DNA of 5,041 bases from Fidelibacterota bacterium (GCA_012964845.1 DTTG01000236.1:1-5041); one strand, 5' to 3'; positions 1 through 5,041 are shown, numbered from the stretch's first letter. A program made the numbers and translations. Notes: generated from the sequence alone by a model not told the origin.

Positions 1-366
1 ACATTCTCCTTCATCAACAACTACAATAGCATCGGATTCTGCTGTGATCCTATATTGGACTTGATCACTGTAGGTATCTTGAAATTGGCTACCAAAATAC
101 CAGGTGATAGACTTTCCTGATCCAGCCCAAATAGCTCCTCCTAAATCGCCTGTTGCATAACTAATTGCTGTAAATGAGACGCCTCCATCAAAGCTAACTT
201 CAATTGTAATTACAAACTCTTCAAATATTTCATCTTCTAACAGATCATAGGTAATATCTACAATCTGACTTCCATCCGTCCTTTGTGCTGCCTGTATATT
301 GGTTACCTCTGCCTGCTGTGAAAACAGAAATGCAGATAATGTAAGTATAAAAATTATTCTATTCAT
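1..366 (-). CDS. Secreted protein, N-terminal part (possible FGE/SUMF1-type surface protein), runs off left edge
   Basis: The frame is open from an ATG at 366 to the first base of the window: 122 codons with no stop, so the gene continues outside. Residues 1-19 look like a Sec signal peptide: Asn2-Arg3, a hydrophobic core IIFILTLSAFLF, then SQQA as a likely cleavage region. The mature part starts VTNIQAAQRTDGSQIVDITY (21-40), followed by VSFDGG (57-62), TGDLGG (72-77), GSGKSITW (82-89) and SDQVQYRITAESDA (100-113). This looks like an all-beta, Ig/fibronectin-like module. I recall the pattern QRTDGS-IVDI-YDL / EVSFDGG / TGD-G / GKxIxW / QVxxRITA at the N-terminus of large secreted proteins, many with a C-terminal formylglycine-generating-enzyme domain, in Neomarinimicrobiota and Cloacimonadota. 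The catalytic or anchoring part is not in view, so function stays open. An AGGAGT ribosome binding site seven bases upstream supports this start. Coding status is fairly sure; family is tentative. Confidence 0.75.
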   Translation of the reverse strand, partial: MNRIIFILTLSAFLFSQQAEVTNIQAAQRTDGSQIVDITYDLLEDEIFEEFVITIEVSFDGGVSFTAISYATGDLGGAIWAGSGKSITWYFGSQFQDTYSDQVQYRITAESDAIVVVDEGEC

Positions 367-373
367 GGTATGA

Positions 374-378
374 CTCCT
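374..378 (-). promoter_or_regulatory. Ribosome binding site of the secreted-protein gene
   Basis: AGGAG on the minus strand lies seven bases before the ATG at 366. It fixes the start of an otherwise partial gene and shows that this genome uses Shine-Dalgarno signals. Confidence 0.7.
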
Positions 379-484
379 ATGAGTGCTTGTTGTGAGTTTT
401 AATTCCAAATTTGTTAATACTCCTCCTGAGTGTACGTATCCATTAGAATTTACGGCACTTTCTTCCTGTTATTAAAGTCCTTAT

Positions 485-512
485 TTGAGGGTATGAAATA
501 GTGTGTTATAGG
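485..512 (+). promoter_or_regulatory. Weak candidate promoter for a plus-strand RNA
   Basis: TTGAGG (485-490) and TATAGG (507-512), 16 bases apart, each match four of six consensus positions. Initiation near 519 and termination near 636 would yield an RNA of about 118 bases, antisense to most of the 30-codon frame and its ribosome binding site. Such boxes are common by chance in AT-rich DNA, and this one is listed only because a good terminator lies downstream. Confidence 0.15.
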
Positions 513-598
513 TCACAGAATGTTGTTTTATTTGGGAACATTACTCTTATTAGTGAGTAGATAATATAGAACAAGATATACGACCCTAGAGCAGCCAT
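506..598 (-). CDS. Candidate small hydrophobic peptide, 30 residues
   Basis: A 30-codon frame runs from ATG at 598 to TAA at 508-506. Its start sits eight bases after AAGGAGGAGG (616-607), the best ribosome binding site in the window. The peptide starts MAALGSYILFYIIYSLI: residues 3-17 are almost wholly hydrophobic or aromatic, which suggests one membrane span, followed by Arg18, a short VMF stretch and the polar tail PNKTTFCDL. A minus-strand promoter candidate with a perfect TATAAT lies upstream (650-677), giving a leader of about 45 bases. Two other ATGs follow the same site: ATG at 606 gives only six codons, and ATG at 602 gives 24 codons in another frame (starts MYGCSRVVYLVLYYLL, also hydrophobic). 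Size and shape recall toxins of type I systems, but a frame this short can arise by chance and no homologue is recognised. It may equally be non-coding leader of the secreted-protein gene. Confidence 0.3.
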   Translation of the reverse strand: MAALGSYILFYIIYSLIRVMFPNKTTFCDL

Positions 599-636
599 AC
601 ATTCATCCTCCTCCTTAATGTGTGGCTGTTTTGTTT
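588..636 (+). terminator. Rho-independent terminator reading on the plus strand
   Basis: CAGCCATACATT (592-603) and AATGTGTGGCTG (617-628) pair over 12 positions, with one G-U wobble in the plus-strand RNA, around a 13-base loop. The arm then runs into TTTTGTTT (629-636), and AGAG before the stem can pair with those Us. On the minus strand the stem is followed by CTCTAGGG with no U run, so it does not work as a terminator for the helicase gene. The puzzle is that no plus-strand gene ends here. Either an unannotated plus-strand RNA exists, or the element blocks antisense transcription into the helicase gene. Confidence 0.5.
607..616 (-). promoter_or_regulatory. Strong Shine-Dalgarno sequence AAGGAGGAGG
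   Basis: Ten purines on the minus strand match the anti-Shine-Dalgarno very well and have ATGs 0, 4 and 8 bases downstream. The 8-base spacing to ATG 598 is the standard one. The sequence lies exactly in the 13-base loop of the hairpin formed by 592-603 and 617-628, so it would be exposed, or available for pairing with an opposite-strand RNA. It may belong to no gene if the small frame is spurious. Confidence 0.4.
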
Positions 637-649
637 GCGTAGGTGGCTT

Positions 650-677
650 ATTATAGTTTTTTACTACAACTCCCCAA
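650..677 (-). promoter_or_regulatory. Candidate sigma-70-type promoter downstream of the helicase gene
   Basis: On the minus strand TTGGGG (677-672) is followed after 16 bases by a perfect -10 box TATAAT (655-650). Transcription would start near 643, just past the helicase stop, and could drive the 30-codon frame and/or the secreted-protein gene starting at 366. The -35 box matches only the TTG half of the consensus, so the call rests mainly on the -10 box, the spacing and the position. Confidence 0.35.
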
Positions 678-682
678 ACATT

Positions 683-3667
683 CTAGCCAAACAAGGGACA
701 TAACAACTCTTTATAATCACAATAATCACAATGCATACCTTTACAGGGGATGAAATTATTTTTTTTAATACCATTTGAGGTTGCTCTTATATTTTCCTCT
801 ATGACATCCAAGTCATCATGAGTGAGCTCAACTGCAACTTCCGGCACTTCCTCTCGTACAAACATCATTGAGAGCTTTTCAGGTATTTTCTTTATGTTTT
901 TCTTATGGGAGGTTTCAACTCCGTTTAAGGATGTGAATAGAGCATAAATACCCAACTGAATATCTTTTTTCAGCTGCCGTTCCGTTTTGGGTGTTTTAGA
1001 TGTTTTATAATCCACAATGGATAAATTCCCATTTTCATCCAGATCTATACGGTCACATTTCCCAGAGAGTGTAGCATAATCGGTTTCAAAACTAAACCAA
1101 TGTTCTGTGTATAAGGTATTCACCGGATGCAGTTGAATATAATCCCAATAATTTTTGAGCATACCCTCGGCATCTTGCCTATTTTGCTCCTTTTCCTGCT
1201 CATATTTATATCCGCCCTCTTGCCAATTGGAATCTAATAGGGTAATTAAATCTTCATAGGATGAATAATTTTCTTCGTGAAATATTTCCAATACTTTATG
1301 AATCACCTTTCCCAATTGAAAATATGGCTTTTCTGGAGCGCCAGGAATGCCGTCAATATAACGGTATTTATATTTTAAGGGACATTGATTATAGGTCTGA
1401 ATACTGGTTGCGGATAGATTTGGATTTGAATCACTTTCTTGGGATTCATTATGCGATAATAATTGTAATATTTCATCTTTATATGGATTTTTACCCCAAT
1501 TTGGTTCATCTCCTTTTTTAAGAATGGAAATGTTCTCAATTGCATTCAGCAAATTATTTGCAGTGTCAAAATGCCCTAAATTAATTTCTGATTGAATACG
1601 GGATTGGTAATTCCCAATCAATTCCTCATATTGAGAGACCTCTTTTGATTCAAGCATAATATTCTCCTTTTTTACTAATTGATCACTTATATTTTTTATA
1701 AATGGAGACTGACTCTTTTCCGGTGCAAAAAGGGTGAGTGTTTCCATTGCACGTGTAATTGCTACATAAAATAGCCGCCGCTCTTCTTCATAATGCAGTT
1801 CTTTTTCTTCTCTATCCCCCACTTCCCATCGCTGCCAGGATACTGGCAATCTATCAACCAATGACATGCCTCTAAAGCTTAGCGGAAAACTGCCTGATCT
1901 TAAAAATGGGATAAATACATGTTTAAATTCCATTCCCTTCGCGCCGTGCACCGTCATTATTCTCACAGCTGGCAATTTAGTGAGCTCTTTAATAGGCTCT
2001 AATGCCTCATCGTTAACTTCCCATTGTATATCTATAAAATCAATGAAATTTTGCAGATCATCCGGATTATAATTTTGAGAATAAAGTTGTACCAATTCCC
2101 TGAATTGATTTAAACTTTGCCAAGTCATCTTTTTTTCTAAACTGTCAATACCTTCATTATTTCTATAAAATCTGCCAATTTTAACGAGACTCCAAACCAA
2201 CTCAACAACACCCTTTTCTTTTATATTGTAAATAGGAGTGATTACTTCTTTTGCCAATCTCTTTAATTCACTATTTGATTTCAGGGCATATTCCAGAAAG
2301 GTCAGATTATTTTTATTTTCTTTATATTCATTTAGAAATTCTGTCAAATCAAATTGGGGATATTTCTTCATTAATATTCTGAGAAAACTATGATCTACTT
2401 TTTCAGTCTTCCCATAAATATGCAGCATTGCTATGAGGTCTTTTATAATAGTTTGGTTAAATAATTTTTCAGAATGATAATAGGTGTTAATTCCGTTTTT
2501 TTGAAGAAATGATGATACTTGTCGGCATTTGGTATGGGTTCGCAGTAAAATGGCTATATTACCGGCATATTCACCCTTATTCAATAATTGCTCTACATCT
2601 TCTTTCAATTGCATGAGTTGTTCATCTACGGACCCAATTTGCAAAACAGGAATCTTGTCAGAATCAACATCACTTTTCAAAATACCCTTTGACATTCGAC
2701 CGCTATTTTCTGCAATCACACTATTTGCAAAATTTAGAATGGGCTGGTTGGAACGGTAATTCTGCATAAGTGGAACCGGTTCTTTACTTTTATTGAAATA
2801 GCGTTCCTTAAATTGATGAACATTTTGAATATTAGCCTGACGAAAAGCATAAATACATTGGTCATCATCTCCTACAACCGTAATACTATTTTCCGGTAAA
2901 GCAATTTTTTCAATAATTCGGCTCAAGGCATAATTGTTATCTTGAAATTCATCTACAATAATATGTTTAAATTGATTCTGTAATTCTGTGAGCACATCAT
3001 TATTTGTTTCGATTAAATTCCATAGATTCGTTATTAAGTCTCCATAATCAATCCAGTTGGCATCTTTTTTCCATTTTTGATACAGTGGATAGATATCTAC
3101 CATGTCTGCCAATTGAAATATTTTCTCAATCTCCTTTTTATCTGAAATCGACTTTATTCTTTCCAATTCGTTATTTTTTAATGAAGCCAACTCCCTTTCA
3201 CTTAAAAGATTCTGCCTAAAAGCATCAAATACTTTTTGAAAACACTGAATAGCCTGTATAGGGTTTCTGCGAAATAATATACTGCGCAATTGCTTTAGTT
3301 CATCGAACCGTTGACGCAATAAAAAGTATATGTCACCCCGATTCATTATATTGGGTGCTTCAGAGTAGCCTAATTCTGAAAAATAAGCATTTGTCTGTTC
3401 CTGAGCAAAAGAATGGAAGGTGCAAGCCTGAATTTCTCCCCCTATTTCACCAATCTCTTTAATAAGTTTTTGCTTAAGATGGTTTGCTGCATCATTGGTA
3501 AAGGTAAGGGCAAGAATAGATTCGGGATTAACTTTTCGTTGTTGAATAAGATATGCCATTCGTCCCACTATTGTAGTGGTTTTTCCTGTACCGGCACCGG
3601 CTAATATTAATAGAGGTTCCGGTGGATACTCTACAGCAGAGAGTTGCTGAGTATTAAAATCAGTCAT
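683..3667 (-). CDS. UvrD/PcrA-type helicase fused to RecB-like PD-(D/E)XK nuclease with Fe-S cysteines
   Basis: This 994-residue protein is a superfamily 1A helicase with a C-terminal nuclease. Motor: Q motif FNTQQLSAV (4-12), Walker A AGAGTGKT (23-30), motif Ia LALTFTNDAA (52-61), TFHSFA (83-88), DEFQD (239-243), VVGDDDQ (264-270), arginine-finger motif YRSNQ (304-308), motif V MTVHGAKGMEF (571-581) and motif VI LFYVAITRA with Arg639. All ATPase residues are present, so it should be active. Nuclease: LSATSIQTYNQCP (751-763, Cys762), GKVIH (786-790, His790), GKCDRID (869-875, Asp872), VDYKTSK (885-891, Asp886 and Lys888) and QLGIYAL (904-910). Cys980, Cys983 and Cys990, with Cys762, fit the iron-sulfur clasp of AddB/AdnB-type nucleases; Cys975 is extra. 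Length and order resemble the AdnA/AdnB subunits. Expected role: ATP-driven unwinding and trimming at DNA breaks, in the cytoplasm. The start is firm: an in-frame TAG at 3682-3680 with no other start codon between. No Shine-Dalgarno is visible. Confidence 0.96.
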   Translation of the reverse strand: MTDFNTQQLSAVEYPPEPLLILAGAGTGKTTTIVGRMAYLIQQRKVNPESILALTFTNDAANHLKQKLIKEIGEIGGEIQACTFHSFAQEQTNAYFSELGYSEAPNIMNRGDIYFLLRQRFDELKQLRSILFRRNPIQAIQCFQKVFDAFRQNLLSERELASLKNNELERIKSISDKKEIEKIFQLADMVDIYPLYQKWKKDANWIDYGDLITNLWNLIETNNDVLTELQNQFKHIIVDEFQDNNYALSRIIEKIALPENSITVVGDDDQCIYAFRQANIQNVHQFKERYFNKSKEPVPLMQNYRSNQPILNFANSVIAENSGRMSKGILKSDVDSDKIPVLQIGSVDEQLMQLKEDVEQLLNKGEYAGNIAILLRTHTKCRQVSSFLQKNGINTYYHSEKLFNQTIIKDLIAMLHIYGKTEKVDHSFLRILMKKYPQFDLTEFLNEYKENKNNLTFLEYALKSNSELKRLAKEVITPIYNIKEKGVVELVWSLVKIGRFYRNNEGIDSLEKKMTWQSLNQFRELVQLYSQNYNPDDLQNFIDFIDIQWEVNDEALEPIKELTKLPAVRIMTVHGAKGMEFKHVFIPFLRSGSFPLSFRGMSLVDRLPVSWQRWEVGDREEKELHYEEERRLFYVAITRAMETLTLFAPEKSQSPFIKNISDQLVKKENIMLESKEVSQYEELIGNYQSRIQSEINLGHFDTANNLLNAIENISILKKGDEPNWGKNPYKDEILQLLSHNESQESDSNPNLSATSIQTYNQCPLKYKYRYIDGIPGAPEKPYFQLGKVIHKVLEIFHEENYSSYEDLITLLDSNWQEGGYKYEQEKEQNRQDAEGMLKNYWDYIQLHPVNTLYTEHWFSFETDYATLSGKCDRIDLDENGNLSIVDYKTSKTPKTERQLKKDIQLGIYALFTSLNGVETSHKKNIKKIPEKLSMMFVREEVPEVAVELTHDDLDVIEENIRATSNGIKKNNFIPCKGMHCDYCDYKELLCPLFG

Positions 3668-3700
3668 AAATATACTAGTCTACAATATCCATATATACGG

Positions 3701-3722
3701 GTTCCCAGCTTTGGTTGAGAAC
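3701..3722 (-). repeat. Imperfect inverted repeat (RNA hairpin on minus strand)
   Basis: On the minus strand GTTCTC and GGGAAC pair over six positions with one U-G wobble, around a 10-base loop. On the plus strand the same position is a C-A mismatch, so the hairpin fits a minus-strand transcript better. It lies 34 bases upstream of the helicase start and is weak on its own. Confidence 0.3.
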
Positions 3723-3748
3723 TTTTATACTTCCTGAATGGCATTGCC

Positions 3749-3764
3749 TGCTCCCCATGGAGCA
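3749..3764. repeat. Perfect 6-base inverted repeat, TGCTCC / GGAGCA
   Basis: TGCTCC (3749-3754) and GGAGCA (3759-3764) enclose four bases, giving a short GC-rich hairpin in either strand's RNA. A nearby ATTGC/GCAAT pair on the minus strand offers a competing fold. No U run follows on either strand, so it is not an intrinsic terminator. It could be a protein-binding palindrome or part of a structured leader. Confidence 0.35.
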
Positions 3765-3869
3765 ATCATAAGTGAAACCTCGGAGATCATTCCCAAGATA
3801 TAGTCTATGCTTTTTTGTTTTGCCATGATGATCTTCTATTTTATTAATAATATTTTACTATTTATTTTT

Positions 3870-3894
3870 AATTATTGGCTATTCTCCAATAATT
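3870..3894. repeat. 9-base inverted repeat overlapping the yjbQ stop codon
   Basis: AATTATTGG (3870-3878) and CCAATAATT (3886-3894) are perfect complements around a 7-base loop that contains the yjbQ TAG stop. On the minus strand the arm is followed by AAAAATAAATAG, without the U run of an intrinsic terminator; on the plus strand two further Ts follow the arm. It could stabilise the 3' end of the yedK-yjbQ mRNA or terminate antisense transcripts weakly. Stem pairs are mostly A-T, so stability is modest. Confidence 0.4.
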
Positions 3895-4298
3895 TTGACC
3901 AGTACCCTTTTTCTTCTTCCTCCATCAAATTCTCCATAAAATATCTGTTCCCATGGACCAAAGTGTAGCTCACCCTTGGTAATAGCAATAACAACTTCTC
4001 TGCCCATAATCTGACGTTTATGGTGTGCATCCCCATTATCTTCACCAGTTAAGTTATGATCATATCGCGATAGTGGTTCATGAGGTGCTAATTCTTCCAG
4101 CCATTTTTTGTAATCCCGATGCAGTCCCGATTCATCATCATTAATAAATACTGAAGCAGTAATATGCATGGCATTTACCAGACATAGCCCCTCGTGGATT
4201 TCACTTTCATAAAGTACTTCCTGCACTTCATGGGTTATATTAATAAATTCCATTCGAGATGGAATGTCAAACCAAAGTTCTTTGTGGAATGAATTCAT
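3879..4298 (-). CDS. yjbQ: YjbQ/UPF0047 family protein (secondary thiamine-phosphate synthase family)
   Basis: From the ATG at 4298 the product is 139 residues, the usual length for this family. Recognisable positions are [13 protein letters not shown] (44-56, usually HTTA...), Asp62, [18 protein letters not shown] (79-96) with the conserved DN-DAH signature (Asp87, Asn88, Asp90, His92), then [19 protein letters not shown] (109-127), and a C-terminal basic strand [12 protein letters not shown]. Thiamine-phosphate synthase activity has been reported for E. coli YjbQ, but the physiological role of the family is unsettled, so this is a family name more than a proven function. The protein is small, soluble and cytoplasmic. 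A start ten codons upstream (4328) is possible, but the 4298 start has AGGAG five bases before it, begins where family homology begins, and forms an ATGA overlap with the preceding yedK stop. That implies translational coupling and a shared mRNA. Confidence 0.92.
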   Translation of the reverse strand: MNSFHKELWFDIPSRMEFINITHEVQEVLYESEIHEGLCLVNAMHITASVFINDDESGLHRDYKKWLEELAPHEPLSRYDHNLTGEDNGDAHHKRQIMGREVVIAITKGELHFGPWEQIFYGEFDGGRRKRVLVKIIGE

Positions 4299-4966
4299 AA
4301 GGTCTCCTGGATGATTGGTTGAATACAAATTTCACTGTTATTTCTTGGTGAATTAACAAAATTGGAAACAGGATAAAATTCCAGTGGATTGGAAAAAGAT
4401 GCTAATTTATTTAAGGCTTCATCGCATGGAATATTTGTATTGGTCCACTCATCTATTTCATCAAAATTTAAAATTACCGGCATTCGGTTATGTATATGAG
4501 CTATAGGCTGAGCAGGTTCAGTGGTGATAACGGTATAAGTATGATACTCTTTATTATTTTCATCAATCCATTTATCCCAAAGTCCAGCCATGGGCAGGAT
4601 ATTCTTTTGAGGATGGCGAATATAATAGGGTATTTTTCCATCACCAGTCTGCATCCATTCATAATAGCCATCCGTAATGACAACGCATCTATTGCTTGTA
4701 AGTAAATTTCGGAAAGATGGTTTTTCAGGGAGGGTTTCTAAACGGGCATTTATTAATCGACTTCCCATTTTAAGATCTTTCGCCCACGATGGAACCAAAC
4801 CCCAGCGCATGGTCTTGATTATCCGCTTTTCATTATGTATTAAAATGGGAGTATTTTGAGTGGGAGCTATGTTATAGCTTGGAATCCAGTCGTCATTCCA
4901 GTCATCAACCAACATTTCCTGGATTATTTCAATTTTCCCTTTTGTGAGTGTTTTACGACCGCACAT
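4295..4966 (-). CDS. yedK: YedK/HMCES (SRAP) family abasic-site protein
   Basis: The 223-residue product has the full SRAP signature: Met-Cys-Gly-Arg at the N-terminus, so Cys2 becomes the N-terminal nucleophile after Met removal; YNIAPTQ (31-37); [11 protein letters not shown] (54-64); INARLET with Asn73 (72-78); EKPSFR (81-86); [12 protein letters not shown] with Glu103 (93-104); MAGLWDKW (126-133); and IHNRMPVIL with His159 (158-166). Cys2, Asn73, Glu103 and His159 correspond to the catalytic set known from E. coli YedK. The family forms a covalent thiazolidine DNA-protein crosslink with abasic sites in single-stranded DNA, shielding them at replication forks. The length is typical and nothing is missing. 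The gene starts six bases after the stop of the preceding partial gene and has no clear Shine-Dalgarno of its own, which suggests re-initiation. A TAA directly precedes the ATG in frame, so no longer start exists. Its TGA overlaps the yjbQ ATG. Confidence 0.96.
   Translation of the reverse strand: MCGRKTLTKGKIEIIQEMLVDDWNDDWIPSYNIAPTQNTPILIHNEKRIIKTMRWGLVPSWAKDLKMGSRLINARLETLPEKPSFRNLLTSNRCVVITDGYYEWMQTGDGKIPYYIRHPQKNILPMAGLWDKWIDENNKEYHTYTVITTEPAQPIAHIHNRMPVILNFDEIDEWTNTNIPCDEALNKLASFSNPLEFYPVSNFVNSPRNNSEICIQPIIQETL
4304..4308 (-). promoter_or_regulatory. Ribosome binding site that selects the yjbQ start
   Basis: AGGAG on the minus strand, inside the end of yedK, lies five bases before ATG 4298. 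It decides against the longer reading from ATG 4328, which has no comparable site. Confidence 0.7.
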
Positions 4967-4972
4967 TTAGCT

Positions 4973-5041
4973 TTACAGTTCTAATTCTTCCGTCTGAGCT
5001 AAATTAAATATTTCATCAAATCCTACGATTGTATTTTTGAT
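4973..5041 (-). CDS. 3' end of an unidentified gene, enters from right edge
   Basis: The frame starting at the right edge is open for 22 codons and ends with TAA at 4975-4973; the other two minus-strand frames hit stops within about 25 bases. The visible tail ends DEIFNLAQTEELEL, acidic and helical in character, as is common at the C-terminus of soluble proteins. The six-base gap to yedK and the shared strand support an operon. Too little is visible to name a family, and a chance open stretch of this size cannot be excluded. Confidence 0.5.
   Translation of the reverse strand: MKNTIVGFDEIFNLAQTEELEL

Larger units (their letters stand above)
367..682. other. 316-base gap between helicase and secreted-protein genes
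   Basis: No gene longer than about 30 codons is supported here on either strand. From high to low coordinates it holds a minus-strand promoter candidate (650-677), a strong stem-loop followed by T residues on the plus strand (588-636), a purine-rich ribosome binding site and 30-codon frame on the minus strand (506-616), and a weak plus-strand promoter candidate (485-512). In 379-505 I see only AT-rich leader, including a second AGGAGGAGT (minus strand, about 419-427) with no start codon at a suitable distance, and a CAAATTTG palindrome near 407-414. No intrinsic terminator in the helicase gene's own orientation was found. Confidence 0.6.
3668..3878. other. 211-base spacer with two overlapping short frames and hairpins; no accepted gene
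   Basis: Bases 3831-3878 are almost pure A/T, while 3690-3830 is more mixed and looks like former or structured sequence. On the minus strand one frame is open for 59 codons (3854 to a TAG at 3677-3675); it lacks a start codon before the Met at residue 33 and ends KVLNQSWEPVYMDIVD. Its VLNQSWEP resembles the start of some HNH-endonuclease-family proteins, a match of only a few residues. A second frame overlaps it, ATG 3826 to TAA 3725 (33 codons, starting MAKQKSIDYILGM), with only a weak AGAAG-like site upstream. They cannot both be real. Decayed gene, small peptide, structured leader of the helicase mRNA or plain spacer are all possible. Confidence 0.35.

Noticed and set aside
441..450. Nine-codon minus-strand frame starting MDTYTQEEY, upstream of the secreted-protein gene
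   Set aside because: Too short and without a clear ribosome binding site; an attenuation-type leader peptide would need a competing hairpin, which I do not see.
522..565. 14-codon plus-strand frame starting MLFYLGTLLLL
   Set aside because: No Shine-Dalgarno and very short; hydrophobic composition is expected from the T-rich sequence.
1261..1521. 86-codon plus-strand open frame
   Set aside because: It lies inside the nuclease part of the helicase gene on the opposite strand, which has strong motif evidence. Its product shows no recognisable family and is best explained as a shadow of that coding sequence.
1866..3604. Four further plus-strand frames of 63-76 codons (1866-2072, 2529-2759, 3004-3219, 3413-3604)
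   Set aside because: All are antisense to conserved helicase motifs, with no good start context and no recognisable product.
3725..3826. 33-codon minus-strand frame starting MAKQKSIDY
   Set aside because: Only a weak upstream site, no known family, and it overlaps another open frame of similar quality. Not strong enough to annotate as a gene.
4299..4328. Ten-codon longer N-terminus for YjbQ (start at 4328)
   Set aside because: The extension overlaps yedK further, has no Shine-Dalgarno and is not family-like. The 4298 start has AGGAG and the ATGA overlap.
4490..4859. Plus-strand frames 4490-4705 and 4677-4859 and the minus-strand frame 4501-4683
   Set aside because: They overlap the catalytic core of the YedK/HMCES gene, whose motifs are unambiguous, and are alternative-frame artefacts.
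1..5041. CRISPR arrays, tRNA or rRNA genes, insertion-sequence ends, LexA-type operators, known riboswitches
   Set aside because: Looked for on both strands by eye; no repeat-spacer pattern, cloverleaf, terminal inverted repeats with target duplication, or recognisable operator or riboswitch core was found.

Overview
The window is 5,041 bases of AT-rich bacterial DNA in which every convincing gene lies on the minus strand, so transcription runs from high to low coordinates. The partial secreted protein at the left end has an N-terminal module with motifs I recall from large secreted, often formylglycine-generating-enzyme-like proteins of the Neomarinimicrobiota (SAR406), Cloacimonadota and relatives. 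That, with the base composition and AGGAG-type ribosome binding sites, suggests a bacterium of the Neomarinimicrobiota or nearby FCB-type lineages. The placement is an inference from family resemblance, not a computed one.

Layout in order of transcription: (1) the last 22 codons of an unidentified gene (5041-4973); (2) six bases later, a complete YedK/HMCES-family gene (4966-4295) whose product protects abasic sites in single-stranded DNA; (3) a YjbQ/UPF0047 gene (4298-3879) joined to it by an ATGA stop/start overlap, which gives a three-gene translationally linked run; (4) a 211-base spacer (3878-3668) with inverted repeats and two overlapping short reading frames but no accepted gene; (5) a 994-residue UvrD/PcrA-type helicase fused to a RecB-like PD-(D/E)XK nuclease with an Fe-S cysteine cluster (3667-683); (6) a 316-base gap (682-367); (7) the first 122 codons of a secreted protein (366-1, running off the left edge).

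Two of the three full genes deal with DNA damage: YedK/HMCES crosslinks to abasic sites in single strands, and the helicase-nuclease would unwind and trim DNA at breaks. This gives the area a DNA-repair flavour, but the 211-base spacer means co-transcription of the helicase with the yedK-yjbQ pair is not shown. No LexA-type operator was recognised.

The least explained part is the 367-682 gap. On the minus strand it has a perfect TATAAT -10 box, a near-ideal AAGGAGGAGG ribosome binding site and a 30-codon frame for a hydrophobic peptide with a polar tail. The plus strand over the same bases has a strong intrinsic-terminator hairpin whose loop is the complement of that ribosome binding site, with a weak promoter upstream. 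This geometry resembles a type I toxin-antitoxin locus (small membrane peptide plus antisense RNA), but it remains a hypothesis.
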